DNA of 64,000 nucleotides from Flavobacteriaceae bacterium PS02336 (lineage in GTDB: Bacteria; Bacteroidota; Bacteroidia; Flavobacteriales; Flavobacteriaceae), in assembly GCA_029960065.1 (NCBI GenBank), contig JASCOF010000008.1:1-64000 (forward strand), read 5' to 3'. The notes beneath the pieces are model-generated. The model saw only the letters and a program-made list of their open reading frames with translations. It had not been told where the DNA came from and ran no database searches. Positions 34,362 through 42,359 of the stretch are shown one piece after another. Within the stretch, counting starts at the first letter, position 1, and each line of letters begins with the position of its first letter. Both the position numbers and the translations under genes were made by a program.

Positions 34362-35024
34362 ATGAAACTAAAAAAAATAAACGAGAAGTTACAAGACGGA
34401 TTAATTGAAAATGGGTTAACAGAAGCAAATGCATTGCAGATGGAAACTTTTTCGACTATAAAAAGTGGTGCCGATTGTGTAATTATTTCGCCAAAAGGAA
34501 GCGGTAAAACAACTACAATTGTTTTAAATGTGATTCAGCAATTGGCTGGAAAAACAGAAGAGTCGCCACGTGCTTTAATTATTGTGGAAGATAAAGCTAA
34601 GGTTTTGGAAATGGTAGCCCTTTTTGAAAAGTATGGAAAATATACCAACTTAGAAGTCTACGGTGTAAACGAAAAAGGGGATATGGATTACGATAAAAAC
34701 TATGTTTCAACGGGAATTGATGTTTTGATCGGAACGCCTACAAAGCTAAATGATATGTTTAGCACAGCTGGTTATAATGTTAACCGCCTTAAAATGCTTA
34801 TTCTGGATGATGCAGATCCTATTTTGAAATTGCGTCACGAAACAAAGATTATGCGTATTTCGGGTAGTATTGCCAAAACACAGCGATTAATTTTTGCTGA
34901 AACTTTGACAGAACGAATCGAAATTTTGGCAGATAAAATGTTAGTTGAACCTTATTTGTTTGATATGGATGAAGAAGGGGAAGAACTCGATGAAGAAGAA
35001 GATGATATTGAAGAGGAAGAATAA
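34362..35024 (+). CDS. Single-domain DEAD-box-like ATPase
   Basis: About 220 residues from the ATG at 34362 (the frame is open 14 codons upstream through repeat sequence). It has the first RecA-like domain of DEAD-box helicases: a Q-motif-like start, Walker A SPKGSGKTT, GTPTKL (motif Ib region) and DDAD in place of DEAD. There is no helicase C domain; instead it ends in a very acidic tail (EEEDDIEEEE). Motif III SAT is replaced by AET. So it cannot be a complete helicase. It may bind RNA or a partner, or be a regulatory remnant. A hairpin terminator follows. Confidence 0.75.
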   Translation: MKLKKINEKLQDGLIENGLTEANALQMETFSTIKSGADCVIISPKGSGKTTTIVLNVIQQLAGKTEESPRALIIVEDKAKVLEMVALFEKYGKYTNLEVYGVNEKGDMDYDKNYVSTGIDVLIGTPTKLNDMFSTAGYNVNRLKMLILDDADPILKLRHETKIMRISGSIAKTQRLIFAETLTERIEILADKMLVEPYLFDMDEEGEELDEEEDDIEEEE

Positions 35025-35042
35025 TATAGCGTTACAGGTTGC

Positions 35043-35073
35043 AGTGGCAGTTTACAATTTGTAAACTGCCACT
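35043..35073 (+). terminator. Perfect hairpin after the DEAD-like gene
   Basis: AGTGGCAGTTTACAA (35043-35057) and TTGTAAACTGCCACT (35059-35073) are 15-bp perfect inverted arms around one T, followed by TTTACTT. Confidence 0.75.
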
Positions 35074-35101
35074 TTTACTTAAAACTTAATCAGAATAATT
35101 A

Positions 35102-35917
35102 ATGGAAATTATTAAAACATTGAAATTCTTGTCAATAGTACTTTTATGCTTTTTTCTACTTATTTATGTTTTGATAATTTCTTACGTCTATTTCAATCAA
35201 GTGGAATTGGTTTTCCATTCTTCACGACTTCCGAAAGATTTTAAATTTGATTATCAGCAAAAGTTTGAAGAGATAAATATTCGCTCTTTTGATGGAAATA
35301 ATTTAAACGGATTATTATTTAAAGCAGAAAATTCAAAAGGACTGGTTTTTTATCTTCATGGAAATGCTGGAACATTAGAAACTTGGGGAAAGATTGCCAA
35401 AATATATACGGCATTAGGATATGATATTTTTATTTTAGATTACAGAAGTTTTGGCAAAAGCGAAGGCGAAATCGAAAATGAAGAACAATTAACTGAAGAT
35501 ATATTTATTGTATATAAATCTATATTAAAAAGATATCCACAGGATAAAATTGTAATTGCAGGATATTCAATAGGTTCCGGTTTTGCTGCAAAATTGGCTT
35601 CAGAAAATAAAGCGAAAGCATTGATTCTTCAAGCCCCGTATTATAATTTTTTGGAATTATCGAGTTCAAAAGTACCATTGTTTCCAAATTTTATGAAGAA
35701 GTTTAGTTTAGAAACCAATGAATATCTTCCGAAAATAAAAACGCCAATTTATATTTTTCATGGAATGGATGATCAGTTAATTCCTTGTGAAAATTCGATT
35801 CGGTTGAAAAAGCTTTTGAAATCAAATGCCTATTTTTATCCTTTGAAAAATCAAGGGCATCTGGGAGTAAATGAAAATGAAGATTTTCAAAAACAATTAA
35901 AAATAATATTAGAATAA
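35102..35917 (+). CDS. Alpha/beta hydrolase with N-terminal membrane anchor
   Basis: A 271-residue hydrolase. An N-terminal membrane helix (about 8-30) is followed by the fold: oxyanion region FYLHGNAGTLETWG, LDYRSFGKSEG, the nucleophile elbow GYSIGSG (Ser about 160), the acid in HGMDDQLIP, and catalytic His in NQGHLG. The layout matches the YfhR/BEM46-like group of membrane-attached serine hydrolases, whose substrates are unknown. A DUF2007 gene follows after 11 nt and is probably cotranscribed. Confidence 0.88.
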   Translation: MEIIKTLKFLSIVLLCFFLLIYVLIISYVYFNQVELVFHSSRLPKDFKFDYQQKFEEINIRSFDGNNLNGLLFKAENSKGLVFYLHGNAGTLETWGKIAKIYTALGYDIFILDYRSFGKSEGEIENEEQLTEDIFIVYKSILKRYPQDKIVIAGYSIGSGFAAKLASENKAKALILQAPYYNFLELSSSKVPLFPNFMKKFSLETNEYLPKIKTPIYIFHGMDDQLIPCENSIRLKKLLKSNAYFYPLKNQGHLGVNENEDFQKQLKIILE

Positions 35918-35928
35918 AATAAATTATC

Positions 35929-36147
35929 ATGGGATTAATGAAGGTGTTTTCGGGCAGCGAAATATTAGCAATTGCTTTACAGGAAAGATTAGAAGAAGCG
36001 GGTGTAGAAACCGTAAAAAAAGACAATATTCAATCAGCTCGTTTGGGTGGCTTCGGCGGTACAGATTTGGCTGTTGAGGTTTTTATTCAGGAAACTGATT
36101 TTGCAAAAGCAAATCCTGTTATTGAAGAATTTAGAATGAGTCTTTAA
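35929..36147 (+). CDS. DUF2007 domain protein
   Basis: A 72-residue protein matching the DUF2007 (putative signal-transducing) family in length and pattern: KVFSGSEILAIALQERLEEAGVETV, then LGGFGGTDLAVEVFI and ANPVIEEF. It is a small ferredoxin-like alpha/beta domain of unknown function. It sits 11 nt after the alpha/beta hydrolase gene. Confidence 0.8.
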   Translation: MGLMKVFSGSEILAIALQERLEEAGVETVKKDNIQSARLGGFGGTDLAVEVFIQETDFAKANPVIEEFRMSL

Positions 36148-36149
36148 GA

Positions 36150-36212
36150 AGTTTACAGTCACAGTTTTCAGTTCACACCAGAAGCTGAAAACTGTGATTG
36201 CGACTGAAAACT
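36150..36212. repeat. Intergenic palindrome, CTGAAAACTGCGACTG family
   Basis: The left arm (36150-36173, AGTTTACAGTC then ACAGTTTTCAGTTC) pairs with the right arm (36181-36212, GAAGCTGAAAACTGTGATTG then CGACTGAAAACT), with a 6-nt gap in the left arm. It is the same family as 24846-24894. The right arm ends 7 nt before the next ATG. Confidence 0.75.
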
Positions 36213-36219
36213 AAAAAAA

Positions 36220-37023
36220 ATGCAATACAAAATGTTAGTGCTCGACATGGATGATACCTTGTTGACAGACGATCACAAAATTTCAGATTTAAATAAAAAA
36301 GTAATCCTGGAAGCGCAGAAAAAAGGGGTTTATGTGGTTTTGGCTTCAGGAAGACCAACAATAGCGATGACATCCTACGCTAAAGAATTGGAATTAGATT
36401 TAAATGATTCCTATATAATTTCATTTAATGGAGCTATAATAAGTACTGTAAAGGATAATTTAATTTTATTTGAGCAGAAGTTAACTGTAGAGCAAATTCA
36501 TGCGTTATACGATTACAGTGTTAAAATGAAAACGGATATCATTACTTATTTAAATGATGAAATTATAAGTGAAACAGATTCCGAGTACATAGATGTCGAA
36601 AAAGAAATTACGGGAATGGCACATCGCAAAGTCGCAAGTTTTAAAGAGTATGTTGACAGACCTGCTGTAAAATGTATTTTGCTTGAAAATCCAGCATATT
36701 TAAAAACAGTTGAAAGTGATTTGGTAGAAGCAATGCCTCATTTAAGTGTTTCTATGTCAAAACCTTTTTTCTTAGAAGCGGCACAGCAAGGAATTGATAA
36801 AGCGGCAAGCATAAAATTTTTAGCAGATAAATTAGGAATTCATAAAAGCGAAATTATTGCCGTAGGAAATGCAGGAAATGATTTAACGATGATAGAATAT
36901 GCAGGTTTAGGAGTTTGGGTTGATAATGTAACGCCTGAACTGCGTGATAAAGCTGATTTAATTGTAGCTTCAAATAATAATGATGGCGTTGCAGAAGTAG
37001 TACAACGGTATATTTTAAATTAA
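36220..37023 (+). CDS. Cof-type HAD-IIB phosphatase
   Basis: A 267-residue HAD hydrolase with a C2-type cap. Motif I is LDMDDTLL (Asp8/Asp10 region), motif II ASGRPT, motif III Lys in the GIDKAASIKFLADKLG segment, and motif IV GNAGNDLTMIEYAGLGVWV. The family dephosphorylates sugar phosphates, flavin nucleotides or PLP. An acetyltransferase gene follows 6 nt later, so the two are cotranscribed. Confidence 0.93.
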   Translation: MQYKMLVLDMDDTLLTDDHKISDLNKKVILEAQKKGVYVVLASGRPTIAMTSYAKELELDLNDSYIISFNGAIISTVKDNLILFEQKLTVEQIHALYDYSVKMKTDIITYLNDEIISETDSEYIDVEKEITGMAHRKVASFKEYVDRPAVKCILLENPAYLKTVESDLVEAMPHLSVSMSKPFFLEAAQQGIDKAASIKFLADKLGIHKSEIIAVGNAGNDLTMIEYAGLGVWVDNVTPELRDKADLIVASNNNDGVAEVVQRYILN

Positions 37024-37029
37024 AGAAAG

Positions 37030-37560
37030 ATGAAGAATCCAATAGAAACCGAACGATTGATTTTAAGAGAATTAACACTTTCTGATGCAGGAGGCATGTT
37101 CGAATTGGATTCAAATCCGAATGTACATCTTTTTCTTGGAAACAATCCCGTAAAGAATATTCAGGAAAGTATTGATATGATTGAGAATATTCAGAAACAA
37201 TATGTCAATTTCGGAATCGGACGCTGGGCTGTTGTTTTAAAAGAAACCAATGAATTTATTGGCTGGTCTGGAATAAAATATATTACCAGCGAGATCAATA
37301 ATCATAAAAACTTCTACGAATTAGGATATCGATTTATTGAAAAACATTGGGGAAAAGGATATGCTTCTGAAGCAGGAAAAGCTTTTGTTGCTTATGCTTT
37401 TAATGAAATGAAAGTGGATGCTCTTTATGCTTATGCAGATGCAGGAAATGAAAACTCAAGAAAAATTTTAGAGAAACTAGGTTTTCATTTTGTGAATTCT
37501 TTCGAATATGAAGGAGAAATCGAAGTTTGGTATGAACTCAAAAATCCAAACTCAAACTAA
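37030..37560 (+). CDS. GNAT family N-acetyltransferase (RimJ/RimL-like)
   Basis: A 176-residue acetyltransferase. It opens NPIETERLILRELTLSDAGGMFELD, as in the RimJ/RimL group; the acetyl-CoA region is EKHWGKGYASEAGKAF (about 103-118), and ENSRKILEKLGFHFVNSF closes the fold. The substrate is unknown. It begins 6 nt after the Cof-type HAD stop. A perfect hairpin separates it from the convergent next gene. Confidence 0.9.
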   Translation: MKNPIETERLILRELTLSDAGGMFELDSNPNVHLFLGNNPVKNIQESIDMIENIQKQYVNFGIGRWAVVLKETNEFIGWSGIKYITSEINNHKNFYELGYRFIEKHWGKGYASEAGKAFVAYAFNEMKVDALYAYADAGNENSRKILEKLGFHFVNSFEYEGEIEVWYELKNPNSN

Positions 37561-37568
37561 GAAATGCA

Positions 37569-37611
37569 TTCCAAATCTTTACATACTTACAAAGTCAGTA
37601 AAGATTTGGAA
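37569..37611. terminator. Perfect hairpin between convergent genes
   Basis: TTCCAAATCTTTAC (37569-37582) and GTAAAGATTTGGAA (37598-37611) are 14-bp perfect inverted arms with a 15-nt loop. No long T run follows, so termination is likely but not certain. Confidence 0.65.
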
Positions 37612-37629
37612 ACAATTCAGAGTTATTTA

Positions 37630-38148
37630 TTATTTTTTAGCTACAGAAACGAAGTATTTGTTCCCGTCACCCATAGTTAATTTTACACGTTCGTCGCAAA
37701 GATCAACCGCAAAGTTTGCGCTTTCGTAACAGCTGCAAGTAGTGTTTTTGTCTTTAGACATTTCTGTTTTACAGTTGTTGTTTTTAAATGTAGCTAATTG
37801 CGGTGTATACAAACTTACTAAATCTGTAGAAGCAGTTACTAATGAAATAATACTTGCAGAATTATTATTAGTAATTCTATAAACGATTCTGTCTGTGTAA
37901 TTAACCTCATTTACAGTTACTTTACGAATATAAGTATAAGCTGTAGACCCTTCTCCTGGTTCTTTAACTTCAAATTTGAAACCAACAGCACGAATAGCGA
38001 CATCAAATTGCTGCTGCGAATTGAAGCTAGCCCAAGTTGTTAATGTACTGATTGTAGGGAACGGATTTGCTGCAGGAGCATTAGTTTGCGCTTGCGAACT
38101 AAAAATGGTTAAGAACATCAAGCAGATTGTGGGTAAAAATGCTTTCAT
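37630..38148 (-). CDS. Exported protein of unknown function
   Basis: A 172-residue protein from the ATG at 38148, chosen because a signal peptide starts there (MKAFLPTICLMFLTIFSSQAQ). The frame is open upstream but without a sensible start. The mature part has four Cys, including KNNNCK and TCSCY, so it may form disulfides or bind a cofactor. It ends LCDERVKLTMGDGNKYFVSVAKK. I do not recognise the family. It is isolated, with a large spacer upstream and a convergent gene downstream. Confidence 0.75.
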   Translation of the reverse strand: MKAFLPTICLMFLTIFSSQAQTNAPAANPFPTISTLTTWASFNSQQQFDVAIRAVGFKFEVKEPGEGSTAYTYIRKVTVNEVNYTDRIVYRITNNNSASIISLVTASTDLVSLYTPQLATFKNNNCKTEMSKDKNTTCSCYESANFAVDLCDERVKLTMGDGNKYFVSVAKK

Positions 38149-38384
38149 AAAGTGGTATTTGTTATTATAATTGTTGCCTACTCTCTTTGGTTTTCGGCTT
38201 TCCCATTTCATTTTGTAACACAAAACAACAACATAACGGTTAAAATTCAAAATTGTTATGCCTGAATTATTATTAAATTAATTTAAGCTTGTTAAAATTC
38301 TTAAATCTTAATTTAATTTACCCAAGAATTATAACAAAGGTAAATGTAAGAAATTTTGAATTTATATCTAAAAAAAACGTACTT

Positions 38385-38412
38385 AATCGATAAAATTTGC
38401 ATTTTATCGATT
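38385..38412. promoter_or_regulatory. Perfect 12-bp palindrome, possible operator
   Basis: AATCGATAAAAT (38385-38396) and ATTTTATCGATT (38401-38412) are perfect inverted arms around TTGC. There is no T run and no adjacent stop codon, so a protein-binding operator is as likely as a terminator. Confidence 0.5.
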
Positions 38413-38581
38413 ATTTTGTCATTTTATTCTTATTGAATTGTTAAAAACCACCTTATTACTGGTGTTAATTTTGTAAAATGATGTATAAAAAAGAGAAGTT
38501 TTGAATGTTTCTAAATTAACATTTGATGCAAATTATTGATTCGAAGTAAATTAATCGCTTTCTTTTGATGAATATTGTTTG

Positions 38582-38589
38582 TAAATTTG
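38582..38589 (+). promoter_or_regulatory. Putative mtaB -7 box
   Basis: TAAATTTG followed by C matches TAnnTTTG and lies 46 nt before the mtaB ATG. Confidence 0.55.
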
Positions 38590-38635
38590 CAGCCTTAAAT
38601 TTTTTGACAACGATTTCATTAATTTAAGACAGATT

Positions 38636-39970
38636 ATGGAAAATAGAAAGAAAGTTGCCTTTTATACACTGGGTTGTAAACTGAATTTTTCAGAGACTTC
38701 TACAATTGCCAGAAATTTTAACGACGAAGGTTTTGACCGTGTCGATTTTGAAGATGTTGCAGATATCTACGTGATAAATACCTGCTCTGTAACAGAAAAT
38801 GCCGATAAACAATTTAAACAAGTTGTGAAAAAAGCAATGAAGCTTAATGATAAAGCTTTTGTTGCTGCTGTTGGCTGTTATGCACAATTAAAACCTGAAG
38901 AATTAGCGGCAGTAGACGGTGTTGATTTGGTGTTGGGTGCAACAGAAAAATTCAAAATCACCGACTATATTCATGATTTGAGCAAGAACGATATGGGTGA
39001 AGTTCACTCATGCGAAATTGCTGAAGCCGATTTCTACGTTGGAAGTTATTCTATTGGAGATCGAACAAGAGCATTCTTAAAAGTGCAGGACGGCTGCGAT
39101 TACAAATGTACCTATTGTACAATTCCTTTAGCAAGAGGAATTTCTAGAAGTGATGCATTAGAAAATGTGCTGAAAAATGCCAAAGAAATTTCGGCACAGA
39201 ATATCCGTGAAATTGTTTTGACTGGTGTAAATATCGGTGATTATGGAAAAGGGGAATTTGGAAACAAAAAACACGAACATACTTTTCTGGATTTAGTTCA
39301 GGCTTTGGATCAAGTAGAAGGAATCGAGCGTTTAAGAATTTCGTCTATCGAACCAAATTTATTGAAGAACGAAACAATCGAATTCGTTTCTAAAAGCCGC
39401 ACTTTTGTACCTCATTTTCATATTCCGTTACAATCCGGAAGTAATGATATTTTGAAGTTAATGAAACGCCGTTATTTACGTGAAGTATATATTGATCGTG
39501 TAAACAAAATTCGCGAAGTAATGCCTCACGCTTGTATTGGTGTTGACGTAATCGTTGGTTTCCCTGGGGAATCAGACGAGCATTTCTTAGAAACCTACCA
39601 TTTCTTAAATGATTTAGATATATCGTATTTACACGTATTTACGTATTCAGAAAGAGATAATACAGAAGCAGCAGATATGGAAGGTGTTGTTCCTTCAAAT
39701 GTAAGAGCAAAACGCAGTAAAATGCTTCGCGGTTTATCCGTAAAAAAACGTCGTGCTTTTTATGAAAGCCAGTTAGGAACAAATAGAACTGTTCTTTTTG
39801 AAAGTGAAAATAAAGAAGGATACATTCACGGTTTTACTGAAAATTACGTAAAAGTAAAAACACCTTGGAATCCAGAATTGGTAAATACATTACAAGAAAT
39901 CAATTTAACTAAAATTGACGAAGACGGAAGTGTTCGTTTGGAATTTTTGAATAAATTGGCGGAAGCTTAA
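38636..39970 (+). CDS. mtaB: tRNA t6A37 methylthiotransferase MtaB
   Basis: A 444-residue radical-SAM enzyme converting t6A37 to ms2t6A37 in tRNAs reading ANN codons. Three Cys for the auxiliary cluster are in LGCKLNF (Cys14), NTCSV (Cys50) and VGCYAQ (Cys81). The radical-SAM cluster is CDYKCTYC (Cys154/158/161). A C-terminal TRAM domain (about 375-440) ends the protein. The KLNFSE start favours MtaB over MiaB. It has its own promoter box and two hairpins after the stop. Confidence 0.95.
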   Translation: MENRKKVAFYTLGCKLNFSETSTIARNFNDEGFDRVDFEDVADIYVINTCSVTENADKQFKQVVKKAMKLNDKAFVAAVGCYAQLKPEELAAVDGVDLVLGATEKFKITDYIHDLSKNDMGEVHSCEIAEADFYVGSYSIGDRTRAFLKVQDGCDYKCTYCTIPLARGISRSDALENVLKNAKEISAQNIREIVLTGVNIGDYGKGEFGNKKHEHTFLDLVQALDQVEGIERLRISSIEPNLLKNETIEFVSKSRTFVPHFHIPLQSGSNDILKLMKRRYLREVYIDRVNKIREVMPHACIGVDVIVGFPGESDEHFLETYHFLNDLDISYLHVFTYSERDNTEAADMEGVVPSNVRAKRSKMLRGLSVKKRRAFYESQLGTNRTVLFESENKEGYIHGFTENYVKVKTPWNPELVNTLQEINLTKIDEDGSVRLEFLNKLAEA

Positions 39971-39983
39971 TTAAAGATTGGAC

Positions 39984-40016
39984 AACTTTGTCAAAGTTTC
40001 AAACTTTGACAAAGTT
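39984..40016. repeat. AACTTTGTCAAAGTTT palindrome, copy 1
   Basis: AACTTTGTCAAAGTTT and AAACTTTGACAAAGTT are perfect 16-bp inverted arms around a single C. The same arms recur exactly at 40687-40719, and a variant at 44919-44949. It lies 14 nt after the mtaB stop. Confidence 0.9.
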
Positions 40017-40042
40017 TATACATAACTATTGAAATGACAAAA

Positions 40043-40086
40043 ACCGCATAGTTTTTCTTTAAAGTAAAACTATGCGGTATTTTTTA
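40043..40086. terminator. Bidirectional terminator after mtaB
   Basis: ACCGCATAGTTTT (40043-40055) and AAAACTATGCGGT (40067-40079) form a 13-bp perfect stem followed by ATTTTTT; the other strand is also T-rich. It separates convergent genes. Confidence 0.92.
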
Positions 40087-40098
40087 TAGCAAAAAAAT

Positions 40099-40611
40099 CT
40101 ATTTCTGATCCTCTGAAACAAGCAATTTCAAAGAATTAATATAATCGGTATCAAATTCTATAACGCGGATTTTTTCTGGATTAAAACTTAATTCTCCTCC
40201 AAACTGACCTTGTGTATCTAAAAAATCAATAGTCAGTTCTTCGTTATTCAATTCTATTAATTTTCCTAAATAAGCAGATTTAGATGATTTTTTTGCAATT
40301 TGAAAAATGCCGTATTTCTCCGAAATAAAATTAATAATCGAAGCTAAATCTTTGATAGGAATAATATCATCAGAATTTACTTTTAAACCTTTTAAACGGA
40401 TTACTTTCTCTGTAAAAGCCAAATCGTGATCTCTGTTCACTGCTTGAATATTTTTATTTCTTAAAATAACAAAACCGTCCAAAATAAAATCTACAGGATT
40501 GTTTCGAAGTAAAATCCAATCATCAGAATAATCAATTAGAAAACCAGAGAAAATCTGTTTTTTATCCTGAAATTCTATTTCAACCAATTGTCTTAAATAT
40601 TGTTCCATCAT
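40099..40611 (-). CDS. Conserved hypothetical protein
   Basis: About 170 residues from the ATG at 40611, with another ATG 3 nt later. It has no signal peptide or membrane helix. Alternating beta-like segments such as LVEIEFQDKKQIFSGFLIDYSDDWILLRNN suggest a small-barrel fold, possibly Sm-like, repeated in the second half (AYLGKLIELNNEELTIDFLDTQG). I do not recognise a named family. Its 5' side is made of repeat words down to the start codon. Confidence 0.7.
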   Translation of the reverse strand: MMEQYLRQLVEIEFQDKKQIFSGFLIDYSDDWILLRNNPVDFILDGFVILRNKNIQAVNRDHDLAFTEKVIRLKGLKVNSDDIIPIKDLASIINFISEKYGIFQIAKKSSKSAYLGKLIELNNEELTIDFLDTQGQFGGELSFNPEKIRVIEFDTDYINSLKLLVSEDQK

Positions 40612-40635
40612 GTTTTTTTTTAAATTCCAATAATT

Positions 40636-40794
40636 AAATTCCAAATTCCAATTTGAAATCTAAAAATTAAGTTTGGGATTGGTTAGAACTTTGTCAAAGT
40701 TTTAAACTTTGACAAAGTTGGTCAGAAATTCTTTGAAAGTCACGATGTTTTAAATTCCAAATTTCAATCTCAAAGTAATTGGAATTTGGAATTT
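40636..40794. repeat. Nested intergenic palindrome
   Basis: Outer arms AAATTCCAAATTCCAATT (40636-40653) and AATTGGAATTTGGAATTT (40777-40794) are perfect 18-bp inverted copies. Between them sits the AACTTTGTCAAAGTTT hairpin (40687-40702 and 40704-40719), identical to copy 1 at 39984. So one palindrome lies inside another, filling the spacer between two minus-strand genes. Confidence 0.88.
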
Positions 40795-40814
40795 AAAATA
40801 TTGTAATTTAATTT

Positions 40815-41531
40815 TTAAGGATTAGTTGACCAAATACTACTGTTTTTGATAAATACTCTTCGGTTTAATTTTAACTGAGCAATAATCAAATCTGCCATAT
40901 CTTCAGACTGCATCACTTTCTCTGGATTCCCGTCAGTCAGATTTAAGTCTTTTGCCATGTCGGTTGCAACTGTACTTGGAGTTAAGGCCGTAACACGAAT
41001 ATTGTGTTTTCTCATTTCCTGCATTAAAGAATCGGTTAAACCTAAAACAGCAAATTTTGAAGCACTGTAAGCACTTGTCAAAGCATTTCCGTTTAAACCT
41101 GCAGTTGACGAAATATTAATAATATCTCCAGTTTGTCTTTCGATCATATTTGGAATAATGGCGCGAGTGGTGTAGTACGTTCCCATTAAATTCACCTGAA
41201 TAATTCTTTCCCAAGCTTCTGGTTCCAATTCTAAGAATTTACCAAAAGAAGCAATTCCGGCACTATTGATTAAAATGTCAATGTTTTTAAATGCAGCGAT
41301 AGCTTTTTCTACAGCAGAATTGATAGAATTGATATCAGAAACATCGGCAGACAAAGCCAAAGTTTTTACACCAAGTTTAGCAGTTTCTTCTGCCAGCTGA
41401 TCAATATCGTTTTGAGTTCGTGAAACTAAAATCAGGTTTACACCTTCTTTTGCCAAAGCAATGGCTACAGCTTTTCCAATTCCTTTTCCAGCACCAGTAA
41501 TAAGTGCATTTTTATTTTTTAAGTCGGTCAT
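40815..41531 (-). CDS. SDR family oxidoreductase (FabG-like)
   Basis: A 238-residue short-chain dehydrogenase. The cofactor site GAGKGIGKAVA is at residues about 14-24, and NSAGIASFG near 89. The catalytic Ser is in INISSTAGLNG (about 142) and the YSASK motif puts the catalytic Tyr at about 155 and Lys at about 159. It resembles 3-ketoacyl-ACP/CoA reductases, but substrates in this family vary widely. It is on the minus strand, downstream of the scramblase-like gene by about 110 nt, probably with its own transcription. Confidence 0.9.
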   Translation of the reverse strand: MTDLKNKNALITGAGKGIGKAVAIALAKEGVNLILVSRTQNDIDQLAEETAKLGVKTLALSADVSDINSINSAVEKAIAAFKNIDILINSAGIASFGKFLELEPEAWERIIQVNLMGTYYTTRAIIPNMIERQTGDIINISSTAGLNGNALTSAYSASKFAVLGLTDSLMQEMRKHNIRVTALTPSTVATDMAKDLNLTDGNPEKVMQSEDMADLIIAQLKLNRRVFIKNSSIWSTNP

Positions 41532-41644
41532 GAGTGTATTTTTAAAAATGCAGAAAGCATCATTTTAAGTCTTACAAAAATAAGGTTTTGAAAACTAAAA
41601 TGATGCTTTAAAATATATTCTTAATCTAAGTTTAACAACTTTTA

Positions 41645-42232
41645 TTATTCTTTTAGAACCATGTCAATACACATGACAGCTCCTAAAATCAATTGTCTCA
41701 ACGGACTATCAGCGGGTACGTTTTCTTCAATTTGCAATACGTAATTGTCTGCACTAGTAAAAAACTCTTTTCCTAATCCCGCCCATTTTTTACTTACTTG
41801 AGCCAATTGTCTGTTCTCGTGAGAAAATTTAAAATCCCAGCCTGTCCATTTTCCTTGTAAAGTAGCAACTGGTTTTTCGTTTTTATCTAAGATTTCGAAT
41901 TTTCCTCCAATAGAAAAGAATTTTTGTTTGAAAGTTCCAACCAAACGATCTTTTTCGTCAAAAACTTCAACGGTTGATCGGAATATTGCAACGCCTCTTT
42001 TTACAGAAATTAATTTCTCGCCAGAAGCAGTTGTAATTTCTACATTAAATGGTGTAGCTCTTTTATAATCTGTAAAACGAAGTATTTTAGTGAAAAAACC
42101 AAGATTATTTTCTCGGCAGTTCATAATGATCTGATTGGTTTCTGGATTGTAAATGTCGTAATTGTTTGCCGCTTTAAACATTCCGACGTGTTCTTTTACT
42201 AAAAATAGATTTTGGCTTAAAATAGAATTCAT
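41645..42232 (-). CDS. Phospholipid scramblase/LURP-one-like protein
   Basis: About 195 residues from the ATG at 42232 (MNSILSQNLFLVKEHVGMFK). The sequence pattern of the scramblase/Tubby-like C-terminal barrel is visible: NNYDIYNPETNQIIMNCRENN, FNVEITTASGEKLISVKRG, then KFEILDKNEKPVATLQGKWTGWDF. Eukaryotic relatives move lipids or bind membranes; bacterial members have no firm role. It has no signal peptide. It ends LGAVMCIDMVLKE. The gene is alone between the mini-plug gene and the SDR. Confidence 0.75.
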   Translation of the reverse strand: MNSILSQNLFLVKEHVGMFKAANNYDIYNPETNQIIMNCRENNLGFFTKILRFTDYKRATPFNVEITTASGEKLISVKRGVAIFRSTVEVFDEKDRLVGTFKQKFFSIGGKFEILDKNEKPVATLQGKWTGWDFKFSHENRQLAQVSKKWAGLGKEFFTSADNYVLQIEENVPADSPLRQLILGAVMCIDMVLKE

Positions 42233-42359
42233 AAGAGTATAAAAAATTATTGTTTTAAAAAGCCCAAATGTAATACAATATTTATTAATTAAATGATTTA
42301 CAATTTGGGCTAAGAACAATAAACTTCTTGCAATCGGAGAGATTTTGTTTTATTTCAGC

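Larger units (their letters stand above)
38149..38635. other. Long AT-rich spacer
   Basis: 487 nt between the divergent exported protein and mtaB. It has no credible gene. It contains a perfect palindrome at 38385-38412 and the mtaB -7 box at 38582-38589. The rest is A/T-rich, with a few TTTAATTTAA-like runs. Confidence 0.6.

Noticed and set aside
34362..35024. DEAD-like gene as a frameshifted helicase
   Set aside because: No helicase C-terminal domain is found in any frame between its stop and the next gene; the acidic tail looks like a natural end.
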